Shown in pieces: positions 9,801-19,599 of a stretch of DNA of 57,288 bases. This stretch comes from Limosilactobacillus frumenti DSM 13145 (GTDB taxonomy: Bacteria > Bacillota > Bacilli > Lactobacillales > Lactobacillaceae), in NCBI RefSeq assembly GCF_001436045.1, contig NZ_AZER01000013.1, positions 146,731 through 204,018 on the forward strand, written 5' to 3'. The position numbers and the translations under genes are program-made. The notes beneath the pieces are model-generated. The model was not told the DNA's origin. It ran no database searches and was given only the letters and a program-made list of their open reading frames with translations. Every line of letters starts with the position of its first letter. Position 1 is the first letter of the stretch.

Positions 9801-10435
9801 GTGCTACTGATAAGGATGTTTGGGATGCTATTAAGGAATCTGGGTTCCCAGAAGATGGTAAGACGATTCTTTATGATGGTCGGACTGGTGAACCATTCGA
9901 AAACCGGATTGCCGTTGGTTCAATGCACTACCTTAAGTTGGCTCACATGGTTGATGATAAGATTCACGCTCGGTCAACTGGTCCTTACTCATTAGTTACT
10001 CAACAACCACTGGGTGGTAAAGCTCAGTTCGGTGGTCAGCGGTTTGGTGAAATGGAAGTTTGGGCTCTTGAAGCTTACGGTGCTGCATACACCCTTCAAG
10101 AAATCTTGACTTACAAGTCTGATGATACTGTTGGTCGTGTTCGGACCTACGATGCCATCATCAATGGTGAACCAATTCCAAAGCCAGGTGTTCCTGAATC
10201 ATTCCGTGTTCTTGTTAAGGAACTGCAATCACTTGGTCTGGACATGAAGGTCCTCGATGCTAACCACAACGAAATTCAATTAAAGAATATGGATGAAGAC
10301 GATGATGAAGTTGTTAACGTTGATGCATTGGCTAAGTATGCCGCTCAACATAACGCCGATAACAAGAACGATGAAAAGTCTGATTCCAAGCCATCAGCCG
10401 CAACGACTGACGAGGATAAAACCAAGCAAGACTAG
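6827..10435 (+). CDS. rpoB: DNA-directed RNA polymerase subunit beta
   Basis: 1202 residues; forms the catalytic core of RNA polymerase with beta'. The start is TTG 6827, giving [12 protein letters not shown], with AGAGGTG (6814-6820) spaced six bases away. The in-frame GTG at 6818 is part of that ribosome binding site. The rifampicin pocket is wild type: D478, H488 and S493 hold the spacing of E. coli D516, H526 and S531, so a rifampicin-sensitive enzyme is expected. The C-terminus ends in an acidic, lysine-rich tail. rpoC follows after 42 bases in the same operon. Confidence 0.97.
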   Translation: MAGHLVKYGKHRTRRSYSRIKEVLELPNLIEVQTNSYNWFMDKGLREMFDDIMPIDDFQGKLSLEFVDYQLLEPKYTVDEAREHDANYSAPLHVTLRLTNHETGEIKSQDVFFGDFPLMTNQGTFIINGAERVIVSQLVRSPGVYYNEETGKNGRLNYGATFIPNRGAWLEYETDAKNISYVRIDRTRKLPMTELIRALGFGSDDEIIDMFGGNSETLSLTLDKDVHKNAEDSRVEESLKDIYERLRPGEPKTADSARNLLTARFFDPKRYDMAPVGRYKTNKKLMLKYRLLGETLAETLADPDTGEVLAQKGDQVTKEVLKKLEPYLDRDDFKMITYTPSDEAVVTEPVKLQKILVYSHEDPERVVPLLGNGHIPLEHKHITPADILASLNYFFNLQEGIGSTDDIDHLGNRRIRSVGELLQNQFRIGLARMERVVRERMSIQDPDTVTPQQLINIRPVVASIKEFFGSSQLSQFMDQTNPLGELEHKRRLSAIGPGGLTRDRAGYEVRDVHYTHYGRLCPIETPEGPNIGLINNLSSYARINKYGFVETPYRRVSWKTHKVTDKIDYLTADEEDNFIIAQANSPLNDDGSFVDDQVMCRDKDDYIETSVENVDYMDVSPKQVVSVASASIPFLENDDSNRALMGANMQRQAVPLLNPHAPLVSTGIDYKAAHDSGVALIAKKSGTVEYVDANEIRVREEDGTLDTYKLMKFQRSNGGKNYNQRPIVKVNEHVDADDVLADGPSMEQGELALGQNPLIAFMTWQGYNFEDAIAISERLVKDDVYTSIHIESYESEARETKLGPEEMTREIPNVGDDALKDLDENGIVRVGAEVHDGDILVGKVTPKGMTELSAEERLLHAIFGEKSREVRDTSLRVPHGGGGIIQDVKIFTRENGDELSPGVNTMVRVYIAQKRKIQVGDKMSGRHGNKGTVSIVIPEEDMPYMPDGTPIDIMLSPMGVPSRMNIGQLLELHLGMAAKRLGIHMATPVFDGATDKDVWDAIKESGFPEDGKTILYDGRTGEPFENRIAVGSMHYLKLAHMVDDKIHARSTGPYSLVTQQPLGGKAQFGGQRFGEMEVWALEAYGAAYTLQEILTYKSDDTVGRVRTYDAIINGEPIPKPGVPESFRVLVKELQSLGLDMKVLDANHNEIQLKNMDEDDDEVVNVDALAKYAAQHNADNKNDEKSDSKPSAATTDEDKTKQD

Positions 10436-10477
10436 TTAAATTGGTGAAGAAACTACTAAATAAGGAGGAATAATCCT

Positions 10478-13400
10478 TTGATCGATGTCAATAAATTTGA
10501 AAGCATGCAGATCGGACTGGCATCACCGGATAAGATTCGGTCTTGGTCATATGGTGAAGTTAAGAAACCAGAAACCATCAACTACCGGACATTAAAGCCG
10601 GAAAAGCAAGGGCTGTTCGATGAACGGATCTTTGGACCAACCAAGGATTACGAGTGTGCTTGTGGTAAGTACAAGCGGATTCGCTACAAGGGCCGTGTTT
10701 GTGACCGTTGTGGTGTTGAAGTTACTAGTTCCAAAGTCCGTCGTGAACGGATGGGCCACATTGAATTAGCGGCTCCAGTTTCACACATTTGGTACTTCAA
10801 GGGTATTCCAAGCCGGATGGGTCTTGTCTTGGATATGAGTCCTCGTTCCTTGGAAGAAGTTATCTACTTTGCTTCATACGTTGTTCTTGATCCTGGTGAC
10901 ACTCCACTGGAAAAGAAGCAACTGTTGTCTGAAGCAGAATACCGTGACAAAAAGGCTGAATTCGGTGACCGTTTCAAGGCTGAAATGGGTGCTGCAGCTA
11001 TCAAGAAGTTATTAGCTGATGTTGACTTACAAAAGGAAGCCAACGAACTCAAGGAAGAATTGAAGGATGCTACCGGTCAAAAGCGGACTCGGGCAATTCG
11101 TCGTCTGGATATTCTGGAAGCTTTCATCAAGTCTGGTAACAAGCCAGAATGGATGGTCCTGGATGTTATTCCAGTTATGCCACCTGATTTACGGCCAATG
11201 GTACAACTTGAAGGTGGGCGTTTCGCCACCTCTGACCTGAACGACTTGTACCGACGGGTTATTAACCGTAACAACCGTTTGAAGCGTCTTCTTGAATTAC
11301 AAGCTCCGGGCATTATCGTTCAAAACGAAAAGCGGATGCTTCAGGAAGCGGTTGATGCTTTGATCGATAACGGTCGTCGTGGTCGTCCAGTTTCTGGACC
11401 AGGTAACCGTCCACTGAAGTCGTTATCCCACTTGCTTAAGGGTAAGCAAGGACGGTTCCGTCAAAACTTGCTTGGTAAGCGGGTTGACTACTCTGGTCGT
11501 TCCGTTATTGATGTTGGTCCATCCATGAAGATGAACCAAATGGGGTTGCCTGTTCCAATGGCTCTGGAATTGTTCAAGCCATTCATTATGCACGAATTGG
11601 TTAAGCGCGGCTTGTCAGCTAACGTTAAGGCTGCTAAGCGCAAGATTGATCGTCGTGATAATGATGTCTTCGATGTTCTGGAAGACGTTATTAAGGAACA
11701 CCCAGTTCTGCTTAACCGGGCACCTACCTTGCACCGGTTGGGTATTCAGGCCTTCGAACCAGTCTTGGTTTCTGGTAAGTCAATGCGTCTGCACCCACTG
11801 GTATGTACTGCTTACAACGCCGACTTCGATGGAGACCAGATGGCCATTCACGTACCATTGTCCGATGAAGCTCAAGCAGAAGCGCGGCTGTTAATGCTGG
11901 CTGCTCACCACATTTTGAGTCCTCGTGACGGTGAACCTATTGTGTCACCATCACAGGATATGGTTATTGGTAACTACTACATGACCACGGAAGATAAGGG
12001 CCGTGAAGGTGAAGGAATGATCTTCAAGGACACCAACGAAGCTGAAATGGCCTACAAGAACAATTATGTTGCTCTTCAAACCCGGGTCGGTGTTCAAGTA
12101 TCATCATTCCCTAAGAAGCCATTCACTGACGAACAACGTAAGAAGATCATGGTTACAACTGTTGGTAAGTTACTGTTCAACCGGATTTTGCCGGAAGACT
12201 TTAACTACATTAACGAACCAACCGCTGATAACATCACAAAAGGCGTCGATGACCGCTTCTTCTTGGACCCTGGTGAGGACATCAATGAATACCTTGAAAA
12301 TGCGCCATTAATTCCACCATTCAAGAAGGGCTTCCTGTCCGACTTGATTGCGGAAGTTTACAAGAAGTACAAGGTTACTAAGACTTCTCAATTCCTGGAC
12401 CGGATTAAGGACCTCGGTTACTACGAATCAACCATTTCTGGTTTGACAACTGCCATCTCCGATATTCATGATTTGCCAGAAAAGCCTGACATTATTAAGA
12501 AGGCCCGGAAGCAAGTTGCCCTGGTTACTAAGCAATTCCGTCGTGGTTTGATTACTGATGATGAACGGTATGACCGGGTTATCGGTATTTGGAACGATGC
12601 CAAGGATGAAGTTCAGAACAAGCTGATTGAACACATGGATATCCATAACCCAATCAACATGATGTCTGACTCTGGTGCGCGTGGTAACATTTCTAACTTT
12701 ACTCAGCTTGCTGGAATGCGTGGTCTGATGGCCGCTCCTAACGGTAAGATTATGGAATTGCCAGTTCTTTCTAACTTCTACGAAGGACTGTCAGTTCTGG
12801 AAATGTTCCTGTCTTCACACGGTGCTCGTAAAGGGATGACTGATACGGCCCTGAAGACTGCTAACTCAGGTTACCTGACTCGGCGGTTGGTTGATGTTGC
12901 CCAGGACGTGGTTGTTCGTGAAAAAGACTGTGGTACTGACCGTGGTCTGGAAGTTACCGCTATTACAAATGGTAACGAAATGATCGAACCACTTTACGAT
13001 CGGATTATGGGTCGTTACACGATGAAGTCTGTCTTTGATCCAAAGACTGGTGAAAAGATCGTTGGTAAAAATGTCCTGATTGATGAAGACATGGCACAAA
13101 AGATTGTTGATGCCGGTGTTAAGAAGGTTACGATTCGTTCTGCATTCACTTGCAACACTGAACACGGTGTTTGCGAACGTTGCTACGGTCGGAACGCTGC
13201 TACCGGTGACCGTGTTGAAGCCGGTGAAGCTGTTGGTACTGTTGCTGCCCAATCAATCGGTGAACCAGGTACCCAGCTGACTCTGCGGAACTTCCACACT
13301 GGTGGTGTTGCCGGTAACGAAGATATCACCCAAGGTCTTCCTCGTGTTCAAGAAATTGTGGAAGCACGTAATCCTAAGGGTCGTGCAACCATCAGTGAAG

Positions 13401-14113
13401 TTACTGGTGAAGTGGAATCCATCGAAGAAAACCCTGCAGAACGGACAAAGGATGTTACTGTTAAGGGTGAAACCGATACACGGACATACACCTTACCAAT
13501 CACGGCTCGGATGCGGGTAGCTGAAGGTGACTTCATTCACCGTGGAACAGCTCTTAACGAAGGTTCTATTGATCCAAAGGAACTGATCCGTGTTCGCGAT
13601 GTTCTTTCTACTGAAACTTACCTCTTAGCCGAAGTTCAGAAAGTTTACCGGATGCAGGGTATCGACTTGCTGGATAAGCACGTGGAAATCATGATTCGGC
13701 AAATGATGCGGAAGGTTCGGGTAATGGATCCAGGTGATACTGATCTCTTACCAGGTCAATTGATGGATATTGGTCAATTCCGTGATGCTAACTACAAGAC
13801 TTTAGTTTCTGGAGAAATTCCAGCTACTGCTCGTCCAGTTATCCTCGGAATTACCAAGGCTGCTCTGGAAACTAACAGTTTCTTGTCAGCTGCTTCATTC
13901 CAGGAAACTACTCGTGTTCTGACTGACGCTGCTATTCGTGGTAAGAACGATCCATTAGTTGGTTTGAAAGAAAATGTAATCATTGGTAAGATTATTCCAG
14001 CTGGTACTGGTATGAGTACTTACCGTCACATCAAACCAAAAGAAGTTAATGTTTCTGCTTACTCCATCAAGGATCTTGAAGCCAAGATGAAGGAAGAAGA
14101 CAAGCAAAACTAA
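10478..14113 (+). CDS. rpoC: DNA-directed RNA polymerase subunit beta'
   Basis: 1211 residues. The TTG start at 10478 has TAAGGAGG at 10461-10468. The N-terminal zinc site has C60, C62, C75 and C78. The catalytic magnesium loop NADFDGD is at 447-453, with D449, D451 and D453. The second zinc cluster ([13 protein letters not shown]) lies near residues 890-905, followed by the trigger-loop region ([18 protein letters not shown]). Length and order are those of Firmicutes beta'. It is co-transcribed with rpoB and closed by a strong terminator. Confidence 0.97.
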   Translation: MIDVNKFESMQIGLASPDKIRSWSYGEVKKPETINYRTLKPEKQGLFDERIFGPTKDYECACGKYKRIRYKGRVCDRCGVEVTSSKVRRERMGHIELAAPVSHIWYFKGIPSRMGLVLDMSPRSLEEVIYFASYVVLDPGDTPLEKKQLLSEAEYRDKKAEFGDRFKAEMGAAAIKKLLADVDLQKEANELKEELKDATGQKRTRAIRRLDILEAFIKSGNKPEWMVLDVIPVMPPDLRPMVQLEGGRFATSDLNDLYRRVINRNNRLKRLLELQAPGIIVQNEKRMLQEAVDALIDNGRRGRPVSGPGNRPLKSLSHLLKGKQGRFRQNLLGKRVDYSGRSVIDVGPSMKMNQMGLPVPMALELFKPFIMHELVKRGLSANVKAAKRKIDRRDNDVFDVLEDVIKEHPVLLNRAPTLHRLGIQAFEPVLVSGKSMRLHPLVCTAYNADFDGDQMAIHVPLSDEAQAEARLLMLAAHHILSPRDGEPIVSPSQDMVIGNYYMTTEDKGREGEGMIFKDTNEAEMAYKNNYVALQTRVGVQVSSFPKKPFTDEQRKKIMVTTVGKLLFNRILPEDFNYINEPTADNITKGVDDRFFLDPGEDINEYLENAPLIPPFKKGFLSDLIAEVYKKYKVTKTSQFLDRIKDLGYYESTISGLTTAISDIHDLPEKPDIIKKARKQVALVTKQFRRGLITDDERYDRVIGIWNDAKDEVQNKLIEHMDIHNPINMMSDSGARGNISNFTQLAGMRGLMAAPNGKIMELPVLSNFYEGLSVLEMFLSSHGARKGMTDTALKTANSGYLTRRLVDVAQDVVVREKDCGTDRGLEVTAITNGNEMIEPLYDRIMGRYTMKSVFDPKTGEKIVGKNVLIDEDMAQKIVDAGVKKVTIRSAFTCNTEHGVCERCYGRNAATGDRVEAGEAVGTVAAQSIGEPGTQLTLRNFHTGGVAGNEDITQGLPRVQEIVEARNPKGRATISEVTGEVESIEENPAERTKDVTVKGETDTRTYTLPITARMRVAEGDFIHRGTALNEGSIDPKELIRVRDVLSTETYLLAEVQKVYRMQGIDLLDKHVEIMIRQMMRKVRVMDPGDTDLLPGQLMDIGQFRDANYKTLVSGEIPATARPVILGITKAALETNSFLSAASFQETTRVLTDAAIRGKNDPLVGLKENVIIGKIIPAGTGMSTYRHIKPKEVNVSAYSIKDLEAKMKEEDKQN

Positions 14114-14118
14114 TTAAG

Positions 14119-14155
14119 AAACAGGACTGTGGCGTTTTGCCATTGTCCTGTTTTT
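14119..14155 (+). terminator. Terminator after rpoC
   Basis: AAACAGGAC (14119-14127) pairs with GTCCTGTTT (14145-14153), with an inner TGGC/GCCA stem (14130-14133, 14139-14142) and a T-run. Confidence 0.88.
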
Positions 14156-14177
14156 ACGTTGATTGGGAGAGAATGTT

Positions 14178-15353
14178 TTGAAAAAGCAAGTCTACAAAAT
14201 CGAGATTCCGGAGAAGGCCATCAAACAGACCCATTTTGGAGAAGATGAATCATTAGCCTTAAATGTGGCCCATAAACAAATTATGGTCCGTCCGGCTAAC
14301 CTACTGGAGCAGTTGCCTCGAATAAAGTTTTGGTGGTATTTTGTTCCCGCCGTCATTCTGACTCTGGCACTATTTGCAATGGCTCAGCACTTGAAACTAA
14401 CTACTGTTCCAATTATTGGTGACTATTCCATTGCTAACGGTTCATTATTAATGAGCTTGATCTCTGGCCTATTGGTCTTTATCGTTACGGCCATTATTAC
14501 GAAGATCCACAAAAACGGGCCTGCTCAAGACTTTTATTGGCGAAGCCTGATTACAATTACGGTTGCCTGTGGGTTAATTATTGTCTTCTCGTTTTCCGCC
14601 TTTTTCTGGCTATTCGAGCAGCTGTTTATGGACGCTCGTTTTGACCTCTATACGTCGACGATGTTCATCCTCTTGATTATTTCGGCAGTTAATTACATCA
14701 TGATTAACTTGGCATTGACCTTATCACCGGGCATCGTTACTAACCTATTAACGATTATGATTATTGGTGGGATGCTCTTTTCAATGTTGACCAATTCGGA
14801 TCGTAACTGGTGGAAACATAATTTCAGCTTTTTGGGAACGGCACAGAACTCGGCTAATTTGCAGTTTAATGTGACATTAATCTTTTCAGGACTACTAATG
14901 ATGGCCCTGGTAGATTACCTTTTTGTTAATTTACAGAAGAAGTACAATAATCGCCGGGTGCTGATTTTGCGGTTATTACTATATGCGCAAGCTGCCTGCA
15001 TTGCCGCAATCGGTTTTTTCCCTAATAATCCGCGCTTCCATGTCCTTCATGACCGAATTTCGATGTGGCTAGTTTATATTATGCTGATCCTGATTGTCGC
15101 CATTCGATGGATATTACCACATGTCCGCAAACAGTTCCTGGATGTCTCATACATTATCGGGGGCCTGATGGGCTTTAACTATATTGTGTTTAAGCTCAGC
15201 GACTACCTATCCTTAACGGCATTCGAGTTATTAGAATTTGGCCTGGCCATGTCATGGATCCTCTTGCTATTTCAAAATATTGAAAGTTTAGCTCAGTATG
15301 GTGAAAACTTCTTTCTTATTCAAATTAAGAAAGACCAATCAAATGAAGAATGA
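14178..15353 (+). CDS. Polytopic membrane protein, DUF998-like
   Basis: 391 residues from TTG 14178; GGGAGAG (14165-14171) is the ribosome binding site, and the in-frame TTG at 14163 overlaps that site. About 55 polar residues (cytoplasmic) are followed by about ten hydrophobic segments. The phrases NWWKHNFSFLGT, FNVTLIFSGL and GFFPNNPRFHVLHD resemble DUF998/Frag1-type proteins, whose function is not established. It begins only 22 bases after the rpoC terminator, with no evident promoter, so it may rely on read-through from rpoBC. It converges with comC. Family assignment is by recognition of these phrases and is tentative. Confidence 0.6.
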   Translation: MKKQVYKIEIPEKAIKQTHFGEDESLALNVAHKQIMVRPANLLEQLPRIKFWWYFVPAVILTLALFAMAQHLKLTTVPIIGDYSIANGSLLMSLISGLLVFIVTAIITKIHKNGPAQDFYWRSLITITVACGLIIVFSFSAFFWLFEQLFMDARFDLYTSTMFILLIISAVNYIMINLALTLSPGIVTNLLTIMIIGGMLFSMLTNSDRNWWKHNFSFLGTAQNSANLQFNVTLIFSGLLMMALVDYLFVNLQKKYNNRRVLILRLLLYAQAACIAAIGFFPNNPRFHVLHDRISMWLVYIMLILIVAIRWILPHVRKQFLDVSYIIGGLMGFNYIVFKLSDYLSLTAFELLEFGLAMSWILLLFQNIESLAQYGENFFLIQIKKDQSNEE

Positions 15354-15360
15354 ATCAAAT

Positions 15361-15400
15361 AACCGCTAGTGTTCGTGCAATACGAATGCTAGCGGTTTTC
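15361..15400. terminator. Bidirectional terminator between the DUF998-like gene and comC
   Basis: AACCGCTAG.. (from 15361) and ..CTAGCGGTT (to 15396) form a near-perfect hairpin of about 15 pairs. TTTTC follows on the plus strand, and it stands between two convergent genes. Confidence 0.8.
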
Positions 15401-15404
15401 TGTA

Positions 15405-16103
15405 TTAGGGGACCACAAATAGGATCCCAACTGCTAAGGCCGGAAAGAAAGGCATTTGACGACCTGGATGAACTTTGATCAACCACCATCCCAGCATTAA
15501 TACACTCGCAATCAGGACGATAAGTGCTGCTTGACAGGGGCCCATGATCAGGAGAAGGATAGTAATTAGTTCAACGTCACCACTACCGAGGCCCCCTAAG
15601 CCCCGACTTAGCATTATTAGAAATAGCAAAGCAACTAATAGAATGCTGACGTGGTAACAAGAAAACCTAAACCAGCAGGACTGGGTGAGGGGAATTAGGA
15701 GGATTAAGGGAAGTAACCCCCAGCAATAGATGAATTGGTCATAGAAGTCGGTTGTTGACAAGAATGCGAGGGTTAATAATAGCAACACCAATTCGCTATC
15801 ATGGAGTAAGTGATAATTAGCCAGCGCGGAGGTCGCAACTGCTATAACTAACTCGCTGCCAAAGATAAACGGATTGATGACTTGTCGGCAAAAGTGACAA
15901 TTTCCCCGCTGAATGACATAGCCGAGAATGGGGATGAGTTGCCACCAGTGGAGTTGCTGATGACAGTTGTCACAATATGAATGGCGGGGCAGCCAGGGTG
16001 TTTGCCCAATTGTTAGCCGGAATGCCGTTAGCATCACAAATGATGTGCCAATTTCGCTAATGATAATTAAAAAAATTAAGTACAAGCTAATAACCTCCAT
16101 CAT
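15405..16103 (-). CDS. comC: Prepilin peptidase, A24 family (ComC/PilD type)
   Basis: 232 residues. A membrane aspartyl protease that cleaves and methylates type IV pilin-like pseudopilins; in Gram-positives it processes ComGC-type pilins for DNA uptake. The N-terminal hydrophobic helix is followed by the cytoplasmic zinc-like domain CDNC...CHFC (about 43-70), then five or so membrane segments with TDFYD near residue 117 and the catalytic GLGSGD motif near 171-176, supplying both aspartates. GGAGG lies inside the open frame and is spaced eight bases from TTG at 16085, so translation may start there (LYLIFL...). No other competence gene is adjacent. Confidence 0.85.
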   Translation of the reverse strand: MMEVISLYLIFLIIISEIGTSFVMLTAFRLTIGQTPWLPRHSYCDNCHQQLHWWQLIPILGYVIQRGNCHFCRQVINPFIFGSELVIAVATSALANYHLLHDSELVLLLLTLAFLSTTDFYDQFIYCWGLLPLILLIPLTQSCWFRFSCYHVSILLVALLFLIMLSRGLGGLGSGDVELITILLLIMGPCQAALIVLIASVLMLGWWLIKVHPGRQMPFFPALAVGILFVVP

Positions 16104-16170
16104 GAGAATCTCTAATTACTAATAACGGCAAATTCCTTCAAAATCACTATTTTAAATCCTGAAAATCGCG

Positions 16171-16199
16171 TTGACATTCATTTAGTCCCGTGATAGTCT
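16171..16199 (+). promoter_or_regulatory. Promoter of rpsL-rpsG
   Basis: TTGACA (16171-16176), a 17-base spacer, and TAGTCT (16194-16199) with a TG extension at 16191-16192. Confidence 0.7.
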
Positions 16200-16205
16200 A
16201 TTAAA

Positions 16206-16326
16206 GGTGCTTTTTTAGCAACGTTGGTGTCTGTCGTTGGGCAGACTTTGCGTCAACGAAGGCACGAAAATTTAATAACATCCAATCATTTTTTTATAAA
16301 TAAAAAAGAACCACCTGGATGTGTGG
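16206..16326 (+). promoter_or_regulatory. Structured leader of the rpsL operon
   Basis: The leader is about 150 bases. First domain: CGTTG (16222-16226) with CAACG (16254-16258), enclosing GTCTG (16229-16233) with CAGAC (16242-16246). Second domain: ACATCCA (16278-16284) with TGGATGT (16316-16322), extended by a T7/A7 stem (16290-16296, 16301-16307). CCAC (16311-16314) can pair instead with GTGG (16323-16326). Autoregulation by a ribosomal protein is an inference. Confidence 0.45.
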
Positions 16327-16353
16327 ACTTAAAAATAAGGAAGGGGAAACATT

Positions 16354-16767
16354 ATGCCAACCATTAACCAATTGGTACGTAAGGGCCGGAAGAGCCACAA
16401 GGGCAAGTCAAAGTCACCAGCTCTTGGTTACGTTTACAACACTTTCAAGAAGGAAGAAGTTAAGACTCCATCACCACAAAAGCGTGGGGTTGCTACCCGT
16501 GTCGGTACTATGACTCCTAAGAAGCCAAACTCAGCTTTGCGGAAGTACGCTCGTGTACGTCTTTCAAACCTGATTGAAGTTACTGCTTACATTCCTGGTA
16601 TTGGTCACAACCTGCAAGAACACTCAGTTGTTTTAATTCGTGGTGGCCGTGTTAAGGATTTACCAGGGGTTCGTTACCACATCATTCGTGGTACTCTCGA
16701 TACTGCTGGTGTTGAAGGACGGATGCAATCACGTTCTAAGTACGGTGCTAAGAAGCCAAAGAAGTAA
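16354..16767 (+). CDS. rpsL: 30S ribosomal protein S12
   Basis: 137 residues. It sits at the decoding centre. The N-terminus [12 protein letters not shown] and the loop TPKKPNS (54-60) are typical; K56/K57 (the E. coli K43 region) and the K101-D-L-P-G loop (E. coli K88) are the wild-type residues linked to streptomycin sensitivity. AAGGAAGGGG precedes ATG 16354. It is first in the str operon; rpsG follows after 19 bases. Confidence 0.98.
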   Translation: MPTINQLVRKGRKSHKGKSKSPALGYVYNTFKKEEVKTPSPQKRGVATRVGTMTPKKPNSALRKYARVRLSNLIEVTAYIPGIGHNLQEHSVVLIRGGRVKDLPGVRYHIIRGTLDTAGVEGRMQSRSKYGAKKPKK

Positions 16768-16786
16768 TTTTAGGAGGGATTAAGTA

Positions 16787-17257
16787 ATGCCACGTAAAGG
16801 ACATGTACAAAAGCGTGAAATTTTACCAGATCCAATGTACCACTCAAAGTTGGTTACTAGCTTGATCGACCACTTGATGATCGATGGTAAGCGTGGAACT
16901 GCTACTAAGATTTTATACGCCGCATTTGATGAAATTAAGAGTGAAACTGGTAATGACCCAGTAGAAGTATTCCAACAAGCTATGGAAAACGTTATGCCTG
17001 TTCTGGAAGTTAAGGCTCGTCGTGTTGGTGGTTCTAACTACCAAGTTCCAATCGAAGTTCGTCCAGAACGTCGGACTACTTTAGGTCTTCGTTGGATCGT
17101 TCAATACGCACGTCTGCGTGGAGAACACACAATGGTTGAACGACTTGCTCGTGAAATCATTGATGCTTCAAACAATACCGGTGCCTCAGTTAAGAAGCGT
17201 GAAGATACTCACCGGATGGCTGAAGCTAACCGTGCATTCGCACACTACCGCTGGTAA
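16787..17257 (+). CDS. rpsG: 30S ribosomal protein S7
   Basis: 156 residues, the standard length. S7 nucleates assembly of the 3' major domain of 16S rRNA and contacts E-site tRNA. The N-terminus [15 protein letters not shown] and the C-terminal helix [17 protein letters not shown] are characteristic. AGGAGG lies upstream of ATG 16787. It is the last gene before the terminator at 17299, so EF-G has separate control. Confidence 0.98.
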   Translation: MPRKGHVQKREILPDPMYHSKLVTSLIDHLMIDGKRGTATKILYAAFDEIKSETGNDPVEVFQQAMENVMPVLEVKARRVGGSNYQVPIEVRPERRTTLGLRWIVQYARLRGEHTMVERLAREIIDASNNTGASVKKREDTHRMAEANRAFAHYRW

Positions 17258-17267
17258 TCACTACGAA

Positions 17268-17296
17268 TTGAAACAGGTTGCTTAACCAGTTACAAT
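17268..17296 (+). promoter_or_regulatory. fusA promoter
   Basis: TTGAAA (17268-17273), exactly 17 bases, then TACAAT (17291-17296). The predicted start, about 17302-17304, lies in the left arm of the hairpin at 17299-17335. Confidence 0.7.
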
Positions 17297-17298
17297 AG

Positions 17299-17340
17299 AG
17301 GGGTGACGTAGTTAAAAAGGACGACGGTCACCCCTTTTTC
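17299..17340 (+). terminator. Terminator of rpsL-rpsG, overlapping the fusA start point
   Basis: AGGGGTGAC (17299-17307) pairs perfectly with GTCACCCCT (17327-17335), followed by five Ts. Read-through RNA from rpsG carries the full stem; RNA begun at the fusA promoter lacks its 5' bases. Confidence 0.85.
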
Positions 17341-17401
17341 TAAAGTAACCAAAATCAATTTTAATTATTAAATTTATACTGAAGGGAGATACACTTTTAA
17401 G

Positions 17402-19486
17402 ATGGCTAACAAACGTGAATACCCTCTTAATAAGACCCGTAACATCGGTATCGTAGCGCACATTGATGCTGGTAAGACTACTGCTACTGAACGGGTGCTT
17501 TACTACACTGGTAAGATTCACAAAATTGGTGAAACGCATGATGGTGCTTCACAAATGGACTGGATGGATGAAGAAAAGGAACGTGGTATCACTATCACTT
17601 CCGCTGCCACTACTGCTGTTTGGAAAGACTACCGGATTAACATCATCGATACCCCAGGACACGTGGACTTCACTGTCGAAGTTGAACGTGCATTACGTGT
17701 TCTTGATGGTGCGATTGTTATTCTTGATGCTCAAGCCGGTGTTGAACCACAGACTGAAACTGTATGGCGTCAATCTGATGACTTCCATGTTCCACGGATT
17801 ATCTTTGCTAACAAGATGGATAAGATCGGTGCTAACTTTGATTACTCTGTTCAGACAATCAAAGACCGTTTGAACGTTACCCCATTACCAATTCAAATGC
17901 CAATTGGTGCTGAAGATAACTTCAAGGGTGTTGTTGACCTTATCAAGATGTGTGCCTACGTTTATGATGAAGATAAGTTAGGTACTCACTGGGATACTGA
18001 TGAAATTCCAGCTGATATGAAGGATGAAGCTCAAAAGCGCCATGACGCAATGTTGGAAACCTTAGCTGACATTGATGACAACATCATGGAAAAGTACCTG
18101 AATGGTGATGAAATTTCAGTTGATGAAATTAAGGCCGCTATTCGGAAGGGTACTCTGGAAGAAAAGCTTTACCCTGTACTTGCCGGTTCTGCCTACAAGG
18201 ATAAGGGTATTCAGATGTTGCTGGATGCTGTTATTGACTTCTTACCATCTCCACTTGACGTTCGTCCATACGTTGCTCATGATGCAGATGGTAACGAAGT
18301 TGAATTAAAGGCTGATGATAAGGCACCATTTGCTGCCTTAGCATTTAAGATTGCTACTGACCCATTTGTTGGTCGGTTAACTTTCTTACGTGTCTACACT
18401 GGTTCACTGCAATCCGGTTCATATGTTCTGAACGCTACTAAGGATAAGCGTGAACGTGTTGGTCGTCTGCTTCAAATGCACTCTAACCAACAACACGAAA
18501 TCCCAGAAGTATTCTCTGGTGATATTGCCGCTGCTATTGGTCTGAAGAACACCACTACTGGTGACTCTCTGACTGATCCTGACCACCCATTACAACTTGA
18601 ATCAATGGACTTCCCTGACCCAGTTATTCAGGTTTCCGTTGAACCTAAGTCTAAGGCTGACCAAGATAAGATGGATCGTGGATTACAAAAGCTGGCGGAA
18701 GAAGACCCAACCTTCAAGGCTGAAACTAACCCTGAAACTGGTGAAACTCTGATTGCCGGGATGGGTGAATTACACCTTGATATCATTGTTGAACGTCTTC
18801 GTCGTGAATTCCATGCCGAAGTTACTGTTGGTAAGCCACAAGTTTCCTACCGTGAAGCATTTACCAAGAAGGCATCTGCTCAAGGTAAGTTCGTTCGTCA
18901 ATCTGGTGGTAAAGGTCAATACGGTGATGTATGGATCGAATTTACTCCACTTGAAGAAGGTAAGGGCTTTGAATTTGAAGACGCCATCGTCGGTGGTGTT
19001 GTTCCTCGTGAATTTATCCCTGCCGTTGAACAAGGTTTGAAGGAAGCTATGCAAAACGGTGTCTTGGCAGGTTATCCATTAGTTGATATGCATGCTAAGC
19101 TTTATGATGGTAGTTACCACGAAGTCGATTCTAGTGAAGCTGCCTTCAAGGTTGCCGCTTCATTAGCATTGAAGAATGCCGCTAAGAAGGCTGATCCAGT
19201 TATTCTGGAACCAGTTATGAAGGTTGACATCGTTGTACCACAAGACAACATGGGTGATGTTATGGGTCAAGTAACTGCTCGTCGTGGTACCATTGATGGT
19301 ATGGAAGAACGTGGTAGTGCTCAAATGATTCACTCATTTGTTCCATTGTCAGAAATGTTTGGTTACGCTACTGCTTTGCGGTCAGCTACCCAAGGTCGTG
19401 GTACCTTCACGATGACATTTGACCACTACTCACCAGTTCCAAAGGCCATTCAAGAAAAGATCATTAAGGAAAACGGTAATAACTAA
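17402..19486 (+). CDS. fusA: Elongation factor G
   Basis: 694 residues; a GTPase that drives ribosomal translocation and, with RRF, recycling. The G domain has AHIDAGKTT (G1, about 19-27), ERGITI (switch), DTPGH (G3) and NKMD (G4). Domains II-V follow at normal length. ATG 17402 is about 14 bases after AAGGGAG, a long spacing. It has its own promoter and terminator, so it is separable from rpsL-rpsG. tuf, the usual next gene in many bacteria, is absent here. Confidence 0.98.
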   Translation: MANKREYPLNKTRNIGIVAHIDAGKTTATERVLYYTGKIHKIGETHDGASQMDWMDEEKERGITITSAATTAVWKDYRINIIDTPGHVDFTVEVERALRVLDGAIVILDAQAGVEPQTETVWRQSDDFHVPRIIFANKMDKIGANFDYSVQTIKDRLNVTPLPIQMPIGAEDNFKGVVDLIKMCAYVYDEDKLGTHWDTDEIPADMKDEAQKRHDAMLETLADIDDNIMEKYLNGDEISVDEIKAAIRKGTLEEKLYPVLAGSAYKDKGIQMLLDAVIDFLPSPLDVRPYVAHDADGNEVELKADDKAPFAALAFKIATDPFVGRLTFLRVYTGSLQSGSYVLNATKDKRERVGRLLQMHSNQQHEIPEVFSGDIAAAIGLKNTTTGDSLTDPDHPLQLESMDFPDPVIQVSVEPKSKADQDKMDRGLQKLAEEDPTFKAETNPETGETLIAGMGELHLDIIVERLRREFHAEVTVGKPQVSYREAFTKKASAQGKFVRQSGGKGQYGDVWIEFTPLEEGKGFEFEDAIVGGVVPREFIPAVEQGLKEAMQNGVLAGYPLVDMHAKLYDGSYHEVDSSEAAFKVAASLALKNAAKKADPVILEPVMKVDIVVPQDNMGDVMGQVTARRGTIDGMEERGSAQMIHSFVPLSEMFGYATALRSATQGRGTFTMTFDHYSPVPKAIQEKIIKENGNN

Positions 19487-19504
19487 TTTCCTGATTGAAC
19501 TATT

Positions 19505-19538
19505 AAAAGGGTTGATGATTTGTTCATCAACTCTTTTT
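19505..19538 (+). terminator. Terminator after fusA
   Basis: AAAAGGGTTGATGA (19505-19518) pairs with TCATCAACTCTTTT (19524-19537), with one mismatch and a T-run. Confidence 0.85.
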
Positions 19539-19545
19539 TATTAAT

Positions 19546-19592
19546 AAAGGAGCTTCTCATACTGGCATTAGCTAGCATGGGAAGCTCCTTTT
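19546..19592. terminator. Hairpin at the 3' end of the yfhO-like gene
   Basis: AAAGGAGCTTC (19546-19556) and GAAGCTCCTTT (19581-19591) are an 11-base inverted repeat. On the minus strand it lies just after the yfhO-like stop codon with an interrupted T-run, and on the plus strand it is a second stop behind fusA. Confidence 0.7.
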
Positions 19593-19599
19593 GAATATT

